Shown here piece by piece: positions 44,906 to 54,174 of a DNA stretch of 64,000 nucleotides. Location of the stretch: assembly GCF_001592045.1 (NCBI RefSeq), contig NZ_BCWB01000043.1, positions 21,688 through 85,687 of the forward strand, written 5' to 3'. Position 1 is the stretch's first letter, and the number at the start of each line of letters is the position of its first letter. A program made the position numbers and the translations under genes. The notes beneath the pieces are model-generated. The model saw only the letters and a program-made list of their open reading frames with translations. It ran no database searches and was not told where the DNA came from. The DNA is from Thermobifida fusca NBRC 14071 = JCM 3263. Its GTDB lineage: Bacteria > Actinomycetota > Actinomycetes > Streptosporangiales > Streptosporangiaceae.

Positions 44906-45829
44906 CTACACCACGGTGGCGCCGGGGACCGGGCCGTGGGCGGTCACCGTGTCCGCACACGTGCCGCTCGCGCGCAAGGCAGCGGCAAGCTCGCGGGCGT
45001 GGTCCGCCGACTCGGCGAGGAACGCACACGTGGGTCCGGAGCCGGACACGAGGGCGCCCAGCGCTCCCGCGGCACGGCCCGCCTCAAGGAGGTCCCCCAG
45101 TTCGGGGCGGAGCGCCAAGGCGGCTGGCTGGAGGTCGTTGGTGAGTGCCGCACCCAGCCGACGGGCGTCCCCGGCGGCGAGCGCGGCGACTAGCGCGTCG
45201 TCGAGCGTGGGCTCGGGGGCGTCCGGTCGCAGCCGGTCGTATTCCGCGAATACTTTCGCCGTGGACAGGCCCCCGTCGACGAGGGCGAACACCCAGTGGA
45301 ACGTCCCCTGGACGGGGAGCGGGGAGAGCTGCTCGCCGCGCCCGGTGCCCACCGCGGTGCAGCCGATCAACGGGAAGGCGACGTCGCTGCCGAGCTCTGC
45401 GGCCAGCTCCAGCAGCCGCTCGCGGGGGGTGCCGCCTTCCCAGAGCGCATCGCACGCCACGAGCGCGGCAGCCGCATCAGCGCTTCCCCCAGCCATGCCA
45501 CCGGCCACAGGAATGGCCTTGTGCACGTGGATGTGCACCCCGGTGGCGTGGGGCACGTGGCGGGCCAGCAGGGCGGCGGCGCGCGCCGCGAGGTTGCTGT
45601 CGTCGAGGGGCACGCGGGCCACGTGGTCCGGTCGCTCCCCGTCCACACTGAGCACCGCCTGTCCGGGCGCAAGGTCGGAGCGGGGAGAAACGGTAACCTC
45701 GTCGTAGAGCGAGACCGCGTGGAAGACGTTGACCAAGCCGTGGTATCCATCGCCGCGGACCGGCCCCACGGCAAGCCGCAAGTTCACCTTCGCGGGGACC
45801 CGCACGGTGACGGAAGTCGGGGCGTTCAC
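44906..45829 (-). CDS. ispE: 4-diphosphocytidyl-2-C-methyl-D-erythritol kinase
   Basis: 307 residues. GHMP kinase of the MEP isoprenoid pathway. Motifs: VRVPAKVNLRLAVG, the ATP loop PVAGGMAGGSADAAAALVA, and ALVSGSGPTCAFLAE near the C-terminus. GTG/ATG at 45829 begins the conserved block. In many actinobacteria it directly follows ksgA. Here the receptor kinase gene, on the opposite strand, separates them. Confidence 0.94.
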   Translation of the reverse strand: MNAPTSVTVRVPAKVNLRLAVGPVRGDGYHGLVNVFHAVSLYDEVTVSPRSDLAPGQAVLSVDGERPDHVARVPLDDSNLAARAAALLARHVPHATGVHIHVHKAIPVAGGMAGGSADAAAALVACDALWEGGTPRERLLELAAELGSDVAFPLIGCTAVGTGRGEQLSPLPVQGTFHWVFALVDGGLSTAKVFAEYDRLRPDAPEPTLDDALVAALAAGDARRLGAALTNDLQPAALALRPELGDLLEAGRAAGALGALVSGSGPTCAFLAESADHARELAAALRASGTCADTVTAHGPVPGATVV

Positions 45830-46070
45830 GAGTCCCCCATCGTACGGGAAAGCCTGCGCCGATGATTCTGCGCGCCCAATATGGGATTCTTGTGTGGGTC
45901 ATCTCGTCACTCCTGAGGCGTTGACCCACCAACAGCAGCGATTCTCGTATTACCGACGTCGCTTGCGTTACCACATCTGGACTTGACAATCCGCGTGGGT
46001 GGGTATCGGGAGGCAAGGCCCGCTACCGTTAAAGCCAAGACGGAGTTTGGACACCGTCGGGGAGGATCGC

Positions 46071-47945
46071 TTGCCGTCGGATGGGCTCCCGAAGAACTTG
46101 GAACCGCTGGCCGCCGGAGACCCGGCGACCATCGGTCCTTACGTGCTGGTCGGACGTCTAGGCAGCGGAGGCATGGGGACGGTCTACTTGGGCCGCGCCC
46201 CGGAGAAGGGAACCCATGTAGCGATCAAGGTCATCCGCCCCGAACTCGCTTTCGACGAGGCCACCCGGGCGCGTTTCCGCGACGAGATGGAAAACGCCCG
46301 CAAAGTCGCCTCCTTCTGCACGGCTAAGGTGCTCGACCACGGCACCTTCCAAAACCGGCCGTACATGGTCACCGAGTACATTGCGGGCACGGCCCTCGCC
46401 GAGCACATCGCCGAGCACGGTCCGCTCGACTCGGGCACCCTGCATGGTTTCGCATTGGGGGTGGCCGCGGCGCTCGCCGCGATCCACAAGGCCGGTCTGG
46501 TCCACCGCGACCTGAAACCCGCCAACGTGCTGCTGTCCCTGTCCGGGCCGCGGGTGATCGACTTCGGTATCGCCCGGGCGCTGAACACGTCCACGAGCCA
46601 CACCCAGACGGGGATCGTCATGGGCAGCCCGGGGTGGATGGCCCCCGAGCAGTTGCTGGAAGAAAAGGTCACCACCAAGGCCGACATTTTCGCTTGGGGC
46701 TGCCTGGTGGCGTTCGCGGGCAACGGCCGACACCCGTTCGGCAACGGCGACGCCATGACCCTCGGCAAGCGGATGCTGTTCGCAGAGCCCGACATCGGGA
46801 ACCTGGACCCGCCGCTGGACCGCCTCGTCGCCCGGGCGCTGGCGAAGGACCCCGACCAGCGTCCCACCGCCCAGGAGCTGCTGCTGGAGCTGGCAGGGGG
46901 CACGGACAGCAACGACACCAACGACGTGGTCAGCCATGCCCTGCACCAGTCGTGGCGGCCGAACTTCCCGCCGATGCCCCCCGGGTATCCGCCGCCGTCC
47001 CCCCAGGCGCACTCGGGGATGCCCGGCCCGCAAGCCCAGGCCCAGGCGCCGGGGCAGACCACCATCGCCCCCCAGCCTTACGCGCATCCCCCGCAAGGGG
47101 GCCCGGGGCCGATGCCACCGCAAGCCGCTGGCCCCCAAGGCGGCCCGCAGGGCGGTCCGCAAAGCCCGCCGATGCCGCAGCGGCCGGGACCGCAAGCTCC
47201 CCACCACACCGGCCAGATCCCCGTGGTGCCGCCCACCACTGGAAGACAGCCGCCCCGCTCCCCTGCCGCCCAGGGCTCTTCGGGAGGCCCTCAGGCCCGC
47301 CCGTACGTGCCGCCCAACCCGCTTCCTCCACACCGCCCGCTCCGCCCCGACAGCTCCCGTTCCCGGCTGCTGATCGTCTTCGCGGTGCTCGGCGCGGTGC
47401 TTCTGGCTGTGGTCCTCGTGTTCGGCCTGGTCTTCTTCCAGGACTGGTTCTCCTCCACTAGTGACACCAATCCCCCCGGTCAAGGGCAGGAGCAGCAGTC
47501 GTCGGCTCCTAAGGAAGACCCCGACGACGAGTCGGACAAGTCCGACACCCAGGCAGCGGATCCGCAGGCGGGGGAGAGTCTGCGCTTCGACCTCCTCGAC
47601 TGGTACTGCGGCAACCAGGTGCTGGACCGGCCGCTCATCGTCAACGGCGGCGAATACTGTGTCGCGGAAATCGAGGCGCACAATTCTGCGAACTACCCGG
47701 TGAAGTTCCGGCACGACCTGCAGATCCTGGCGCATGCGAGCGGCGAGCAGACCAAGGCCGACGCGCCGCTGCACGGGGAGGGAGCCGACCCGCTGTGGGC
47801 GGGACCGATCCAGCCGGGCGACACCGTGCGCGGATACCTGGTGTTCATCGTGCACTCGGAGCTGACCCCCGAGGTCCTCATCCTCCGCAGCACGGTGGAC
47901 AGCCCCGGCCAGCAGATCGAGATCCCCTCAGGACAGCCCGCTTAA
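46071..47945 (+). CDS. Transmembrane Ser/Thr protein kinase (PknB family)
   Basis: 624 residues from TTG 46071, chosen because GGGGAGG lies five bases upstream; GTG at 45999 would add 24 residues. Kinase domain: GSGGMGTVYL loop, K53, HRDLKPAN with D147, DFG at 164-166, and the APEQ activation-segment end. A Pro/Gln-rich linker of about 130 residues follows, then one membrane helix (LLIVFAVLGAVLLAVVLVFGLVFF) and an outer domain of about 150 residues that is not PASTA. The outer part may sense a ligand and is unrecognised. It lies between ispE and ksgA on the opposite strand. Confidence 0.9.
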   Translation: MPSDGLPKNLEPLAAGDPATIGPYVLVGRLGSGGMGTVYLGRAPEKGTHVAIKVIRPELAFDEATRARFRDEMENARKVASFCTAKVLDHGTFQNRPYMVTEYIAGTALAEHIAEHGPLDSGTLHGFALGVAAALAAIHKAGLVHRDLKPANVLLSLSGPRVIDFGIARALNTSTSHTQTGIVMGSPGWMAPEQLLEEKVTTKADIFAWGCLVAFAGNGRHPFGNGDAMTLGKRMLFAEPDIGNLDPPLDRLVARALAKDPDQRPTAQELLLELAGGTDSNDTNDVVSHALHQSWRPNFPPMPPGYPPPSPQAHSGMPGPQAQAQAPGQTTIAPQPYAHPPQGGPGPMPPQAAGPQGGPQGGPQSPPMPQRPGPQAPHHTGQIPVVPPTTGRQPPRSPAAQGSSGGPQARPYVPPNPLPPHRPLRPDSSRSRLLIVFAVLGAVLLAVVLVFGLVFFQDWFSSTSDTNPPGQGQEQQSSAPKEDPDDESDKSDTQAADPQAGESLRFDLLDWYCGNQVLDRPLIVNGGEYCVAEIEAHNSANYPVKFRHDLQILAHASGEQTKADAPLHGEGADPLWAGPIQPGDTVRGYLVFIVHSELTPEVLILRSTVDSPGQQIEIPSGQPA

Positions 47946-47951
47946 GCCGTG

Positions 47952-47978
47952 CCGGCCCTGGCACAGGGTCAGGGCCGG
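47952..47978. terminator. Bidirectional hairpin over the ksgA stop
   Basis: A 9-bp perfect stem CCGGCCCTG / CAGGGCCGG with a 9-base loop spans the gap between the kinase stop and the convergent ksgA stop, including the ksgA stop codon. Confidence 0.65.
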
Positions 47979-48832
47979 TGCTCCGCGATCCGGGCGAAGT
48001 CGGCGATCCCCAGGGTCTCACCGCGGCTCCGCGGGTCCACGCCCGCACTGCGCAGCGCAGCCTCTGCGGCCGCGGCCGAGCCCGCCCAGGAGCTGAGGGC
48101 AGCGCGCAGGGTTTTGCGGCGCTGCGCGAACGCCGCGTCGACGACAGCGAAGACGTCTTCGCGGCTGGCTTTCGTGGGGGGTGCGGGACGGCGCCGCAGC
48201 GCGACCAGACCGGAGTCGACGTTGGGCACCGGCCAGAACACGGTGCGGCCGATCGCCCCGGCCCGGCGGACGTCGGCATACCAGGCGATCTTCGCTGACG
48301 GGGCGCCATACGCGCGGTCGCCGGGCCGGGCAGCCAGCCGCTCCGCGACTTCCGCCTGCACCATGACCAGGCCGTGCTCCAGGCTGGGCAGCAGGTTCAG
48401 CAGGTGCAGGACGACGGGGACCGCCACGTTGTAGGGGAGGTTCGCGACGAGCGCGGTGGGCTGCGGGTCGGGAAGTTCTGTGATCCGCAGCGCGTCAGCG
48501 GTGACCACCCGGAGCCGGTGGGCGTAGGCGGGTGCGTGGTCGGCGACCGTGCCGGGCAGCGCCTCGGCGAGCCGCGGATCGATCTCTACCGCGGTGACGT
48601 GCCGCACGTGCGGCAGCAGGGCCAGGGTGAGCGAGCCGAGGCCGGGACCGACCTCGACCACGACGTCGTCGGGGCTGACCTGGGCGGCACGCACGATGCG
48701 GCGCACGGTTCCGGGGTCGATGACAAAGTTCTGCCCGAGGGTCTTGGTGGGGCGTATCCCCAACTGGGCGGCGAGCCGCCGCACGTCTGCGGGGGTGAGC
48801 AGGCGGGCATCAGCGCTGTCGGATTCGGTCAC
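47969..48832 (-). CDS. ksgA: 16S rRNA dimethyladenosine transferase
   Basis: 287 residues. It dimethylates the two adenosines of the 16S 3' end loop using S-adenosylmethionine. Motifs: [42 protein letters not shown], the catalytic [11 protein letters not shown], and the [13 protein letters not shown] block. The downstream order toward ispE is the conserved ksgA-ispE pair, interrupted by the kinase gene. On its other side the usual rpf/tatD neighbours are replaced by the conflict cassette. Confidence 0.95.
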   Translation of the reverse strand: MTESDSADARLLTPADVRRLAAQLGIRPTKTLGQNFVIDPGTVRRIVRAAQVSPDDVVVEVGPGLGSLTLALLPHVRHVTAVEIDPRLAEALPGTVADHAPAYAHRLRVVTADALRITELPDPQPTALVANLPYNVAVPVVLHLLNLLPSLEHGLVMVQAEVAERLAARPGDRAYGAPSAKIAWYADVRRAGAIGRTVFWPVPNVDSGLVALRRRPAPPTKASREDVFAVVDAAFAQRRKTLRAALSSWAGSAAAAEAALRSAGVDPRSRGETLGIADFARIAEHRP

Positions 48833-48866
48833 CCGCCCATTGTGGCAGGCAGGCCGGGGGCGAGGT

Positions 48867-49190
48867 TCACGTCCGTGCCGCGGGGTCCTTCCAGGTGAGG
48901 GTCACTTTGAAGGAGGCGTCCGCGGTGGACTGGGCGATGAACACGTCGGCGGTGGCGGTGAGCCCCACGCCGAGTTCCACGGTGACCTCGTCGGGTTTCC
49001 CTGGCAGGTCCTGGACCTTTTCGGCGACGGTCTCGGCAATCTGCCGAATCTGCCCGAAAACCTGGTCAAGCTGCTTTCGCACCCGCTGGGTTCCGGGAAA
49101 GGCCACATTGACGGGGCCGGTGCGCTCGCCCGCCGGTTCGATGAGGATTTCTGTTTCGTCGTCAATGGCCAGGGCGACGAGTTGGTTCAC
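48867..49190 (-). CDS. CU044_2847 / trypsin-co-occurring domain 1 small protein
   Basis: 107 residues. Opens [21 protein letters not shown], a stretch typical of the CU044_2847 (Trypco1) family. It has a coiled-coil-prone middle ([24 protein letters not shown]) and the C-terminal [20 protein letters not shown] strand block that family members share. These small proteins occur next to predicted trypsin-type conflict effectors, and a trypsin gene is the first gene of the minus-strand operon just upstream. Likely an adaptor or substrate of the protease, by inference. It is separated from the 1479-residue gene by the DUF397 gene on the other strand. Confidence 0.75.
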   Translation of the reverse strand: MNQLVALAIDDETEILIEPAGERTGPVNVAFPGTQRVRKQLDQVFGQIRQIAETVAEKVQDLPGKPDEVTVELGVGLTATADVFIAQSTADASFKVTLTWKDPAART

Positions 49191-49352
49191 CTGCGCTCCC
49201 CTCCCCTTCCCATCTGGGAAAGCGACAGTTCCTGGGGAATTTTCAGGGTTTGTTCAGCTTCCATGATGACATGAAGTTTCCCCTTCTTGGGGATATACCC
49301 CCTTAGTCACAACAGTCAGGAATTTCTCAGTCAGGGGAGGACCGTGCACCGC

Positions 49353-49673
49353 ATGAGTGCTGCACCGGACCAGGAATGGTCTACCGGGGGACCAGCAGCA
49401 AGAAGTCGGACAAGGTCCGGTTTTGTGCAACACCGCCGGCCCGGGGCGTCCGGAGGTCTGGCTTCCCGTGGTGCCGATGGCCTCGAGAGAACGCCCTGGC
49501 GGAAATCGAGTCATTCCGAGGGAAAGGATGGGTGCAAATGTGTCGAAGTGCGATTTGTGCGTTCTGGAGGCATAGAGATTCGCGACTCCACTTACCCGGA
49601 CGGTCCGGTTCTCTCCGTCACCGCCCGGGCGTGGATTCTCTTTATTCACAACGTGAAGAGGAATGACCTCTAG
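49353..49673 (+). CDS. DUF397 protein
   Basis: 106 residues from ATG 49353; a GTG at 49344 also follows GGGGAGG closely and could be used. The C-terminal half is a DUF397 domain: WRKSSHSEGKDGCKCVEV then RSGGIEIRDSTYPDGPVLSVTARAWILFI. The first 45 residues are Arg/Ser-rich and not recognised. DUF397 proteins usually pair with an XRE-type regulator in streptomycetes and relatives, where they act as small regulatory partners; none is seen here. It lies on the opposite strand between the Trypco1 gene and the large vWA-STAND gene. Confidence 0.75.
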   Translation: MSAAPDQEWSTGGPAARSRTRSGFVQHRRPGASGGLASRGADGLERTPWRKSSHSEGKDGCKCVEVRFVRSGGIEIRDSTYPDGPVLSVTARAWILFIHNVKRNDL

Positions 49674-49734
49674 AGTTCTTGTGACTATGTGATTTTTCTG
49701 TCCTCGTTACCTTGCATTCTGCTGTGACGAGCTG

Positions 49735-52700
49735 TCACAGGTTATTGAGGTGAAGGTCAGCGTTTCCCCGCTCTCTCCGACGCATTGACAGTGTCGCGGG
49801 ATGTTGATCCCCCATGACCTCGGCATACAACCGTTCGACGGCGGCAATCTCCTCTGCCACGTCCTCGTTCATGGCTTTGCGGCCAAGGACGAGGTTGCGC
49901 CGGGCCAACAGGGTGAGGGGGTGCCGCTCGGAGAGGGCTCTCCGGCAGCGTGCCAGCGTCTCCGTGTCGCGCCGCACCGACTCAGCGACATCATCGAGGC
50001 CAAAGAAATCGCTGGCCAGATTGAGCGCGCTGGAAAGTGTGCTGGTGTGGTACTCCCCGAGCCGGTCCGTGAGCACCTGCAACGCCCGCTCATCGATCAC
50101 CCGGGCTTCCTCAGTTCTGCCCATCTGGCGTAGGACCACCGCCCGGTTGACGTTGATCGCGGCGACATGGGGGTGGTCTTCGCCGAGGAGTTCGGCGCAA
50201 CGGCGATACGCCTTCTCCACGAGGTCCAGAGCTTCGTGATAGCGGTTGACTGACCGCAGGGCTGCGGCGTGGTTGGCAGCCGCAACCACCGCAATCATGC
50301 TGTCTTCACCGAACCGGTCTTTTGTTTCTCGCCAGACCTCCCCGGAGATCTTGACCGCCCGCTCCAGGTTTCCGGTACGGCGAAGTACGGCAGCGAGAGC
50401 TGCCATATTCTCCAGCGTGCCCCGATGGTTGATGCCGAAAAGCGAATAGATCCGCTCAGTGTTGTCTTCCTGGTACCGCAGCGCCTTAAAGTAGTCCCCG
50501 GCCTCCATGAGGGAGCCCGCGTATCCGTCGACAGCCGCCAATGTAGAGGGATTATTGGGCCCTAGGATCATCTCGTTGGTCTGGTAGATCTCCCAGAAGA
50601 GGTCGGCGGCTCTCCGATGGTCTCCGGCGAGCAGGAGGGCGTAGGCGTAGACGTGGGAGGCGGAGATCGTCTCCGGGTCGTCCGGTCCCAGGATCCGCCG
50701 GTAGCGGTCCCGGGTGTCGCGGGCAAGTTCCACCGAGTCATGGAACCGTCCCGCATACCGCAGGTCGCGCACGAACTCGAGGCTGGCCTCCAGCGCCTCT
50801 TCTGAATCCGGCCCGTGCTGCTCGGTGAGGATACGCAGCACCCGTTCGCACAGTTCGTAAGCGCGTTTCCGCTCCCCTAGGTTGCGCAGGGCCCGCACCA
50901 GGTAAAGCTCTGCCCGCAACGTCTCCGGGGCGGTCTTCCCCAGCTTTTCTCGCCAGACCGACAGCGTGGCCTCCGCCAGCTGTTTGCTGTCACTGTGCTC
51001 TCCCCGCAGGTCAGTGACGTAGATCTCTTGGAGGACAAGTCGACGCACCCACGAATCAGTGCAGTCCCACGCCTCGGTCGCCCACACGTGGGGAAGTAGC
51101 TGGGCGTAACGGATTCGGGCCCCAGGAGATGAGGTGTCCTGCGGGTCGTTCTTGGCGAGCAGCAGGTGGGCGCAGTGTCGCCGCTGTTCTTGATCGTCCG
51201 CGGTCAGCGGAACACGCAACGCTTGCTGGACCAACCGGTGCACTTGGACGGTACGGGTCCGGTGGTTGAGCACCGCCAGTCCATAGCGGCCGATGTCACT
51301 GAAGGCGCGGTGGAGCTTGTTGGGTTCCTGTAGCGCGGCCTCCAGCTCAGGAGGTGCCGCCACGTCCTGCGCGTGGCGGAAGAGGGACCGGGGAATCGGC
51401 GCGGTAGAGAAGAACGAGCAGACCTGAAGCAGTTGCAGCGCCGCCGGATTGGTGACGGCGAGCCGGTCCAGGGAGACGTTCAGCGCGGTGATCACCGTCT
51501 CCGGGTAGTCGGGGTCGGCGGGCGCAAACATCGGCGCCAACTGGGCTTGCTTGTCCCGGTAGAACTCCAGGTATTCGGCGATGGTGGTGGCGCTGTCGTT
51601 CATCCACGCCGCTGCCTGACGCAGGGCGATCGGCATGTGGCCGAGTTCTTCGGCGAGTTCCGCTGCTTCGTGTTTGCTGAAGCCCACGAGCCCGCACTTA
51701 CTGAGGAGCGCAACACTCTCCTGCAGGCTGAAGACTTCCACGGGAAGCGTCTTGAAGTAGCCTCCCTCCGGCCAGGTGAGGTTGCGTGTCGTGATGATGA
51801 CGTGCCCCGGGCCGGCGATCGGCAGGTAGCGCATGATGTCGTCGGGCTGCCGGACGTCGTCGAAGATGAGCAGCCACCGGGACCGGGGCTTTCCTCTGCG
51901 CAGCGCCTCGCGCACCGAGTGGATCGTGCTGTTGATCGACGTGTTGTCGCGGAACACGTCGAGCTCCTGGGCGAGCAGGGTGTACGCCTCGTGGATCTGG
52001 TGGGTCTGCCCGCCACGCACCCACCAGACGAGGTCGTATTCGTCCCGGAAGCGGTACAGGTACTCCGTCGCCAACTGCGTCTTCCCGATCCCGGGCATGC
52101 CTTTGAGCACGCTGGGCGTCATCCGCCCTTCCTCGCTGGAGGACCGCAGTTGCTCCCGCAGGCGGAGGATCAGGTCGTCGCGGCCGGTGAACAGCGCGTT
52201 GCGCGGGGGGATGTCCCCGCCCCAGATCGCGGAAAGCGAGGTGTTTCTCCCCGCACCGATCCCCGTCGATCCACTACCACCCGGGAAGTTGTCAGATATC
52301 GAAACAGACCTCTGGGACATCATGCTGCTCTCATCACTCGCGGAATTCGAAGGTGTCTCAGTCGGATGCGGCGCGTGGGGGACACGTTCAGAGGCCGTTG
52401 TGCCGTGCTGGCCGGACGATCCGGGGACGAGAGGCCCGGTAGGGGCGATCTCCAGGAGAGTGTCGGACCAGTCGTCGGGGTGCCCAGCCCCCTGGTGGGC
52501 CAGCATCTGCTCTTTGATGCGGTACACGAGGCCGTGGTGGAGGTCGGCGAGGCCGATGCTCTCCAACGCGGGCAGGGTGTCCGCGGCGAGGCGGAGTGAG
52601 GTTTCGTCGAGCTCCGGCAGCTCCCCTACCGGGGAGTCGTCGAGGATGCGGCGCAGCAGCGCGAACCAGGGGTCGTAGCCGGCGAACTCGGCGGCAATGT

Positions 52701-54174
52701 CGGCGAGAGTGCGCCGGATCCGGGAGCGCCGCCCGCCAAGGGACAGCAGCGCTTCCCGGACTCCTCTCCGGTACTCCCACCGGATCCGCCGCTCCGGGGT
52801 GACCACCGGGGAGTCGACTTCGGTCACCAGCCCGCTGAAGAGCACTTCGATGAGTTCGGAGGGCTGCGGGTGCCCGGCGAACCGCTGGCATACCGCGGCG
52901 ATGACGGGCTCGGTGAGCGGCACCGCGGCGAGGTCCACCGCGATCTGGAACGCGGTTTCGGAGGAGTCGCGGCGGAAGCGCCGCACTCTGGCTTCCGGGG
53001 TGGGGGCGGCGGTGGGCCGCTCCCCGGCGGCGTTCGCTGCGGTGTCTCCCGGCACGACCCGCAGCGCTCCCGCGTTGAGGGTGCGCTGCCGGGTGCCCAT
53101 CACGAACCGGGCCCAGGCGTGGATCATTTCGGGCCGCGACGCCAGCACGGGCAGCACCACGGAGAGCGCGGAGTGCGGAAACTCCGGTTCGGGCAGGGGG
53201 AGCCCGTCCGGCCATTGGAAAGGGCGGGCAGTGTAGTGGCGGTTGGCGGGGGCGCGGCCGAGGTGCGCGGCAACGGTCAGCTCCATCGCGGCGGGCCGGA
53301 TCCCGGTCCTGCTCCACTGCCGCGGGTCGAGGAGGTGGATGATCGCCACGGGCAGGCGTTGAGCGAGACAGCCGAGCCAGCTTTGCACGCTGCCGCGGGC
53401 CCATCCTTCACCGATTCCGTCACTGAGTACCACGGCGATGTGGATTCCGCCGGGGTCTTTCCCGCTGCTCGCGCCCCAGCCGGCGGCTGGGACGGGTGCG
53501 GGGTCGGCGGAGTCGGAGGTGAAGCGCTCCACCCGCACGCCCCGGAACACCCCGGAGGAGCGCACCAGGCCGATGAAGTCGTTGACCTGGTCCTGGTGGA
53601 AGAGCATGGAGACGCTCTCGTCGACGAGGACGGTCAACTGCACTCCGGGCCGGACGAAAGGGGCCCACTGCGGGGTTACGGCAACTGGCCGGTGCCCGCC
53701 TCCTGGGTGCGGGGAGGCCAGCAGGCGACGCGCATAGCCGCGCGCGGTCTCTTCCGCGTCGTAGGAGTGCTGCCACGGGTCGGTGGCGGCCAACCGGAAC
53801 GGGCGCAGCGCCTGGTAGAGCGCGGAGCGGTGCAGCAGCGGGGAAGGGTGGGGGCGCAGCGCGCCGGAGGGGGGCGCGGGTGCCGGGGGAAGGCGGGGCG
53901 GTTCGGTGCCCGCAGTTTTTTCTGCTGCGCCGAGGACGGCTGCGGACGGGTCCGTGCCGGGGCGCTGCGGCCCTGCTGCGGGGGCCGTGTCCTTGCCACC
54001 GCTGGGACGGGCCAGGGGGTGCTGTGCGGTGTGCTGCTGCCACGCTGCGAGGTAGACCGCGTCGGCGAGTTCCCGCCCGGTGAGTGCCGGGGGCGCTTCA
54101 CGGTATGCCGGAGCCGCCCCGGGGCTGCGGGGGTCGGGGCCCTGGGGCGTTTCGTGGCTGCGGCGTGACGTCAT
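49735..54174 (-). CDS. vWA - NB-ARC - TPR fusion protein of a predicted conflict system
   Basis: 1479 residues. The start at 54174 overlaps the MoxR gene's stop as ATGA. The N-terminal 160 residues are Pro-rich with a short helical segment. A vWA domain (about 178-360) has MIDAS DESVS (185-189) and LSDG (250-253). A helical region of 200 residues follows. The NB-ARC/STAND ATPase (about 655-1000) has Walker A GMPGIGKT (692-699), Walker B LLIFDDV, VIITTRN and the GHMPIALRQAA (GLPL-type) motif. About ten tetratricopeptide repeats fill 1010-1440, with typical LGPDDPET and GEDHPHV loops. The STAND-TPR part should sense; the vWA part should couple to the MoxR ATPase. FxsT-like and SAV_2336-type proteins are relatives. 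Confidence 0.85.
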   Translation of the reverse strand: MTSRRSHETPQGPDPRSPGAAPAYREAPPALTGRELADAVYLAAWQQHTAQHPLARPSGGKDTAPAAGPQRPGTDPSAAVLGAAEKTAGTEPPRLPPAPAPPSGALRPHPSPLLHRSALYQALRPFRLAATDPWQHSYDAEETARGYARRLLASPHPGGGHRPVAVTPQWAPFVRPGVQLTVLVDESVSMLFHQDQVNDFIGLVRSSGVFRGVRVERFTSDSADPAPVPAAGWGASSGKDPGGIHIAVVLSDGIGEGWARGSVQSWLGCLAQRLPVAIIHLLDPRQWSRTGIRPAAMELTVAAHLGRAPANRHYTARPFQWPDGLPLPEPEFPHSALSVVLPVLASRPEMIHAWARFVMGTRQRTLNAGALRVVPGDTAANAAGERPTAAPTPEARVRRFRRDSSETAFQIAVDLAAVPLTEPVIAAVCQRFAGHPQPSELIEVLFSGLVTEVDSPVVTPERRIRWEYRRGVREALLSLGGRRSRIRRTLADIAAEFAGYDPWFALLRRILDDSPVGELPELDETSLRLAADTLPALESIGLADLHHGLVYRIKEQMLAHQGAGHPDDWSDTLLEIAPTGPLVPGSSGQHGTTASERVPHAPHPTETPSNSASDESSMMSQRSVSISDNFPGGSGSTGIGAGRNTSLSAIWGGDIPPRNALFTGRDDLILRLREQLRSSSEEGRMTPSVLKGMPGIGKTQLATEYLYRFRDEYDLVWWVRGGQTHQIHEAYTLLAQELDVFRDNTSINSTIHSVREALRRGKPRSRWLLIFDDVRQPDDIMRYLPIAGPGHVIITTRNLTWPEGGYFKTLPVEVFSLQESVALLSKCGLVGFSKHEAAELAEELGHMPIALRQAAAWMNDSATTIAEYLEFYRDKQAQLAPMFAPADPDYPETVITALNVSLDRLAVTNPAALQLLQVCSFFSTAPIPRSLFRHAQDVAAPPELEAALQEPNKLHRAFSDIGRYGLAVLNHRTRTVQVHRLVQQALRVPLTADDQEQRRHCAHLLLAKNDPQDTSSPGARIRYAQLLPHVWATEAWDCTDSWVRRLVLQEIYVTDLRGEHSDSKQLAEATLSVWREKLGKTAPETLRAELYLVRALRNLGERKRAYELCERVLRILTEQHGPDSEEALEASLEFVRDLRYAGRFHDSVELARDTRDRYRRILGPDDPETISASHVYAYALLLAGDHRRAADLFWEIYQTNEMILGPNNPSTLAAVDGYAGSLMEAGDYFKALRYQEDNTERIYSLFGINHRGTLENMAALAAVLRRTGNLERAVKISGEVWRETKDRFGEDSMIAVVAAANHAAALRSVNRYHEALDLVEKAYRRCAELLGEDHPHVAAINVNRAVVLRQMGRTEEARVIDERALQVLTDRLGEYHTSTLSSALNLASDFFGLDDVAESVRRDTETLARCRRALSERHPLTLLARRNLVLGRKAMNEDVAEEIAAVERLYAEVMGDQHPATLSMRRRERGNADLHLNNL

